From Streptomyces xylophagus (GTDB taxonomy: Bacteria; Actinomycetota; Actinomycetes; Streptomycetales; Streptomycetaceae): 64,000 bases of DNA. The stretch's first letter is position 1; every line of letters starts with the position of its first letter. A program made the translations under genes and the position numbers. The notes under the pieces are model-generated. The model saw only the letters and a list, made by a program, of their open reading frames with translations, was not told the origin of the DNA and did no database searches. The stretch lies in contig NZ_JNWO01000007.1 of assembly GCF_000716435.1 (NCBI RefSeq), positions 310,001 through 374,000 of the forward strand. Direction: 5' to 3'. This document shows, piece after piece, positions 60,749 to 64,000 of the stretch.

Positions 60749-61969
60749 TTACGTGACCAGTTGGCCCTTGCCGAGTGCGATGACCCCGCCCCTCGACACC
60801 GTGTACAACTCGGCGTCCCGCTCCGGGTTGACGCCGATCGTCGCGCCCGGCGGGACTTCCACGTTCTTGTCGAGGACCGCGCCCCGGACCACCGCGCCGC
60901 GCCCGATGTGGACGTTGTCGTGCAGGATCGAGCCCTGGACGACGGCTCCCGGGTCGACCACGACACCCGGGGAGAGCACCGAGCGCGTGACCTGGCCGCG
61001 GATGAGGCACCCGGAGCTGATGATCGACTCGCTGGCCATGCCGCCGGCGTTGAAGCGGGCCGGGGAGAGCTGGCCGGAGTGGGTGTAGATGGGCCAGTTG
61101 CGGTTGTAGAGGTTGAAGGCGGGGCGCTCGGCGATGAGGTCCATGTGGGCGTCGTAGTACGCGTCCATTGTGCCGACGTCGCGCCAGTAGCCCTGGTCGC
61201 GGGTGGTCTCGCCGGGGACGTGGTTGGCGCTGAAGTCGTACAGGGCGGCCTCGCCCCGGTCGGTGAGCGCGGGCAGGATCGAGCCGCCCATGTCGTGCAC
61301 CGAGCCGAGGTCCTCCGCGTCCCGCTGGAGCGCCTCTATGAGGGCCTTGGTGGTGAAGATGTAGTTGCCCATCGAGGCGTAGACGCACTCCGGGTCGTCC
61401 ACCAGGCCGGGCGGATCGGCGGGCTTCTCCAGGAAGCGCTCGACCGTCTGGCCGTCCGAGCCCGGGGTGATCACGCCGAACTGGGAGGACTCCGCGCGCG
61501 GGACGCGGATTCCGGCCACGGTGACGCCCGCGCCGCTCTCGATGTGCTGGGCGAGCATCTGGCGCGGGTCCATGCGGTACACGTGGTCGGCGCCGAACAC
61601 CGCGACGTACTCGGGGCGTTCGTCGTAGATCAGGTTCAGCGACTGCAGGATCGCGTCCGCGCTGCCGAGGTACCAGCGCGGGCCGAGGCGCTGCTGGGCC
61701 GGGACGGGGGTGACGTAGTTGCCGAGCAGGCTGGACATGCGCCAGGTCGTGGTGATGTGGCGGTCCAGCGAGTGCGACTTGTACTGCGTGAGGACGCAGA
61801 TGCGCAGGATGTCGGCGTTGACGAGATTGGACAGCACGAAGTCCACGAGGCGGTACGTCCCGCCGAACGTGACCGCCGGTTTCGCGCGGTCCGCGGTCAG
61901 CGGCATCAGGCGCTTGCCCTCACCGCCCGCGAGCACGATTCCGAGCACCGAAGGTCCGCCACGACGCAT
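60749..61969 (-). CDS. glgC: Glucose-1-phosphate adenylyltransferase (ADP-glucose pyrophosphorylase)
   Basis: A 406-residue enzyme. It makes ADP-glucose from ATP and glucose-1-phosphate, the first committed step of bacterial glycogen or maltose-1-phosphate-linked glucan synthesis. Motifs are [13 protein letters not shown] (nucleotide-binding loop), [29 protein letters not shown] and FLEKPADPP for sugar-phosphate binding. A C-terminal left-handed beta-helix is marked by [26 protein letters not shown]. Start ATG 61967-61969 follows GGGGAG. It lies 51 bp behind glgA on the same strand, so the two probably form an operon. Confidence 0.95.
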   Translation of the reverse strand: MRRGGPSVLGIVLAGGEGKRLMPLTADRAKPAVTFGGTYRLVDFVLSNLVNADILRICVLTQYKSHSLDRHITTTWRMSSLLGNYVTPVPAQQRLGPRWYLGSADAILQSLNLIYDERPEYVAVFGADHVYRMDPRQMLAQHIESGAGVTVAGIRVPRAESSQFGVITPGSDGQTVERFLEKPADPPGLVDDPECVYASMGNYIFTTKALIEALQRDAEDLGSVHDMGGSILPALTDRGEAALYDFSANHVPGETTRDQGYWRDVGTMDAYYDAHMDLIAERPAFNLYNRNWPIYTHSGQLSPARFNAGGMASESIISSGCLIRGQVTRSVLSPGVVVDPGAVVQGSILHDNVHIGRGAVVRGAVLDKNVEVPPGATIGVNPERDAELYTVSRGGVIALGKGQLVT

Positions 61970-62020
61970 GGCCGCTCCCCTCACCCTGGTTGACCCCAGC
62001 CTGCCCCTGAGCAGCGCACA

Positions 62021-63172
62021 CTAAGCCTTTTCGAGGATCTCCGCGTAGAGCCGCGCGGTGCGCAGCGCCACGGCGTCCCAGCCGAACTCGACCACCGCGC
62101 GCTTCCGCCCGGCCTCGCCCATGCGTTTCGCAGTCTCCGGGTCGGCGAGTACGGAGTCGAGGGCCAGCGCCAGGTTCTCCTCGAAGTCTTCCTCCGTGGA
62201 CACCAGAAGGCCGGTCTCCCCGTGCGCCACCACCTCCGGGATGCCCCCGACCCGCGAGGCGACCACGGCCGTACCGCAGGCCATCGCCTCCAGGTTGACG
62301 ATCCCCAGGGGTTCGTACACCGAGGGGCAGGCGAACACGGTCGCGTGGGTCAGGAGCTGGATCACTTCCGGGCGCGGCAGCATCTGCGGGATCCAGTGCA
62401 CGCCCGCGCGGACCCGGCTCAGCTCCGCGAAGAGGTCGCGGAACTCCTGGTCGATCTCCGGGGTGTCGGGCGCTCCCGCGCACAGCACGACCTGCGCGGC
62501 CGGATCGATGTCCCGCACCGCGCGCAGCAGATGGGGCACGCCCTTCTGGCGGGTGATACGGCCCACGAACAGGACGTACGGGCGGTCTGGGGCGATGCCG
62601 AGCCGGGTGAGGACGTCGGTGCCGTGGTCGGGCCGGTAGAGCGTGGTGTCGATGCCGTTGTGGACGACCTGCACCTTGGTGGGGTCCAGCGAGGAATAGC
62701 AGTTCAGGATGTCCTCGCGCATGGCTCCCGACACGGCGATCACACCGTCGGCGGCCTCGATCGCGGTGCGCTCGGCCCAGCTGGAGAGGGCGTATCCACC
62801 GCCGAGCTGCTCGGCCTTCCAGGGGCGCAGCGGCTCCAGGGAGTGCGCGGTCATCACGTGCGGGATGCCGTAGAGGAGCTTGGCGAAGTGGCCGGCCAGG
62901 TTGGCGTACCAGGTGTGGGAGTGGACGAGTTCGCGGCCTTCGAGTCCTGCGGCCATGGAGAGGTCCACGGAGAAGGTGCGCAGGGCGTCGTTGGCGCCGT
63001 CGAGGGTCGGCCAGGGGCGGTGACGTACGACGCCCTCCGTGCGGCCCTCGCCCCAGCAGTGCACGTCGAGATCGACCAGGGGCCTCAACTCCCGGGCGAG
63101 GAACTCCACATGGACGCCCGCGCCGCCGTACACATCCGGCGGGTACTCCCGGGTCAGCAGTCCCACTCGCAC
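62021..63172 (-). CDS. glgA: GT4 glycogen synthase-type glycosyltransferase
   Basis: A 383-residue glycosyltransferase 4. The sequence opens RVGLLTREYPPDVYGGAGVHVEFL, and the acceptor and nucleotide loops are VLFVGRITRQKGVPHLL and PSVYEPLGIVNLEAMACGTAVVAS (E-x7-E). It is of the actinobacterial type. Mycobacterial homologues use ADP-glucose to form alpha-maltose-1-phosphate (GlgM) as well as to elongate glucan, so both names may fit. I chose GTG 63170-63172 because AAGGGG is six bases upstream. The partner glgC follows in the operon. Confidence 0.92.
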   Translation of the reverse strand: MRVGLLTREYPPDVYGGAGVHVEFLARELRPLVDLDVHCWGEGRTEGVVRHRPWPTLDGANDALRTFSVDLSMAAGLEGRELVHSHTWYANLAGHFAKLLYGIPHVMTAHSLEPLRPWKAEQLGGGYALSSWAERTAIEAADGVIAVSGAMREDILNCYSSLDPTKVQVVHNGIDTTLYRPDHGTDVLTRLGIAPDRPYVLFVGRITRQKGVPHLLRAVRDIDPAAQVVLCAGAPDTPEIDQEFRDLFAELSRVRAGVHWIPQMLPRPEVIQLLTHATVFACPSVYEPLGIVNLEAMACGTAVVASRVGGIPEVVAHGETGLLVSTEEDFEENLALALDSVLADPETAKRMGEAGRKRAVVEFGWDAVALRTARLYAEILEKA

Positions 63173-63211
63173 CCGAAACCCCTTGTTCTCGGCGGCTGAT
63201 TGCACTCATGT

Positions 63212-63961
63212 TCACCCAGAAGTGGCTCTTGGGGAAGAGCCGGGCGGCTGTGTGAAGCAGCAGTCACCGCAGACCCCGCCGCCGGGGACCCGGTAGTAGA
63301 GGCAGCAGCTGCGGCGGCGGAAGGCGGTGCCGGTGAGGGTTCCGGTGCCGGCGAGGAGGGGGTGGGCGAGGAGTTCCGCGGCGAGCGCACGCGCGCGCGT
63401 GGCCACGTCCGTACGGCCACGCGTGCGTGCCCAGCGGTCCAGTTCCCGTGCGGCACCCGCCAGCGCGGAGGCCGCGTTGCCCCACAGGAGGCCGGTGGAC
63501 ATGCGGTAGTGGGCGACCAGGGCCGCGGTCAGCGGTTCGAGGTGGCCGTGGAGCACGGCGTCCGCGAGGGCCTCGGCGGGCAGCGGGCGGACCTCGGCCA
63601 GCCACAGGTCGTCCGGCGCGCTGCTGTCGGCGTCCCAGTGCAGCAGCCGGGGGTCGAGGTCGGGGATGCGGCCGTACAGGGCGGCGCAGCCGAGCGCCAC
63701 TGAACACAGCCGGGCCGCGAGCGCCTGTTGGGCGATGGAGGCGGCAATGCGCAGCTCAGGGGCCTGGAGACGCTCCGCAACGGCATGAACACGAAAAGTC
63801 AGGGAATTTCCGTAAACATCCGACGCCGGATTTTCGTAGGTCCGCGCGAGCGTCGGCAGCGGACCGCGCGGTGCCGCGCCCGTGCGTAGTACGAAGAAGC
63901 CACCGAGGGGGCGGAGCGCGGCGAGTTCGGGGTCGAGGTCCACGAACAGCAGTAGTACCAA
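63212..63961 (-). CDS. FhuF-like iron-sulfur protein
   Basis: About 249 residues with the C-terminal cysteine pattern of siderophore-iron reductases: CCLYYRVPGGGVCGDCC, i.e. CC-x10-C-x2-C, binding a 2Fe-2S cluster. The preceding domain is helical (RIAASIAQQALAARLCSVALGC). FhuF-type proteins reduce ferric siderophores so that iron can be released in the cytoplasm. No siderophore gene is adjacent in the window. The start is unclear: the frame opens at TTG 63959-63961 with AGGAG too close, and GTG 63941-63943 is possible. The N-terminus should be treated as provisional. Confidence 0.8.
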   Translation of the reverse strand: MVLLLFVDLDPELAALRPLGGFFVLRTGAAPRGPLPTLARTYENPASDVYGNSLTFRVHAVAERLQAPELRIAASIAQQALAARLCSVALGCAALYGRIPDLDPRLLHWDADSSAPDDLWLAEVRPLPAEALADAVLHGHLEPLTAALVAHYRMSTGLLWGNAASALAGAARELDRWARTRGRTDVATRARALAAELLAHPLLAGTGTLTGTAFRRRSCCLYYRVPGGGVCGDCCFTQPPGSSPRATSG

Positions 63962-64000
63962 GGCTCCTAGGGGTTTCCCCGGGGGGGGTGTGCTCCGGTG

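Noticed and set aside
57973..60966. A very long minus-strand frame extending upstream of GH92 through the GH2 gene
   Set aside because: Its N-terminal thousand residues are a shadow of the GH2 gene in another frame (Arg/Pro-rich, no fold motifs). The signal peptide and RBS fix the GH92 start at 57972.

Overview
The window is 64 kb of very GC-rich DNA (roughly 70% or more), with strong third-position GC, dense genes, GTG/TTG starts and GGAGG-type ribosome binding sites. Together with a class F sortase, an HTH/DUF397/anti-sigma-like ATPase locus, a two-domain LysX, actinobacterial GlgA/GlgC and twin-arginine lipoproteins and hydrolases, this points to a Streptomyces or a very close relative. 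No tRNA, rRNA, CRISPR array, transposase, prophage or biosynthetic megasynthase was found.

Region 1 (1-18.9 kb) is general chromosome. It holds a class F sortase between two small membrane-anchored secreted proteins, a NodB deacetylase, lysX, a universal stress protein, a MarR/hydrolase divergent pair, a CapA-like lipoprotein, an ECF sigma factor with a zinc-type anti-sigma factor, an XRE/SDR divergent pair, an Fpg/Nei glycosylase, a PAS-GAF-SpoIIE-ATPase protein, a secreted lipoprotein and a lipase maturation factor.

Region 2 (18.8-27.6 kb) is a compact oxidative L-fucose operon. A sugar ABC importer (binding protein, double ATPase, permease) is followed by L-fuconate dehydratase, an SDR, an aldo/keto reductase, a mutarotase and an amidohydrolase-type lactonase. 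Most genes overlap by 4-8 bp. A divergent FadR-type regulator faces the operon across a palindrome matching the FadR-type operator core.

Region 3 (28.4-39.1 kb) is an N-glycan operon. A secreted GH85 endo-beta-N-acetylglucosaminidase should cut the chitobiose core outside the cell. A CUT1-type importer (binding protein and two permeases) should take up the released glycan. A cytoplasmic GH38 alpha-mannosidase and a GH5-type beta-mannosidase should then dismantle it. A divergent LacI regulator sits beside a long inverted repeat.

Region 4 (39.2-42.2 kb) is a regulatory interlude: a methyltransferase, then an ATPase/DUF397/HTH locus whose intergenic region carries a cluster of GCAATTGC-like motifs.

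Region 5 (42.2-48.0 kb) is a secreted GH29-GH20-GH29 operon that would strip fucose and HexNAc-containing units. Region 6 (48.2-55.5 kb) holds an amidase, a GNAT acetyltransferase, small proteins, an HD-domain protein, two SDRs (one with a zinc finger) and a wax-ester/diacylglycerol acyltransferase. Region 7 (55.6-60.7 kb) is a secreted GH2-GH92 pair with a LacI-type palindrome. The window ends with glgA-glgC and an FhuF-like iron-sulfur protein.

Read together, about 42 kb (18.8-60.7 kb) looks like a coordinated route for fucosylated N-glycans and related glycoconjugates: GH29, GH20, GH92, GH2 and GH85 outside, two importers in the membrane, GH38 and GH5 inside, and full oxidation of the freed L-fucose except for the last diketo-cleaving step, which is not encoded here.
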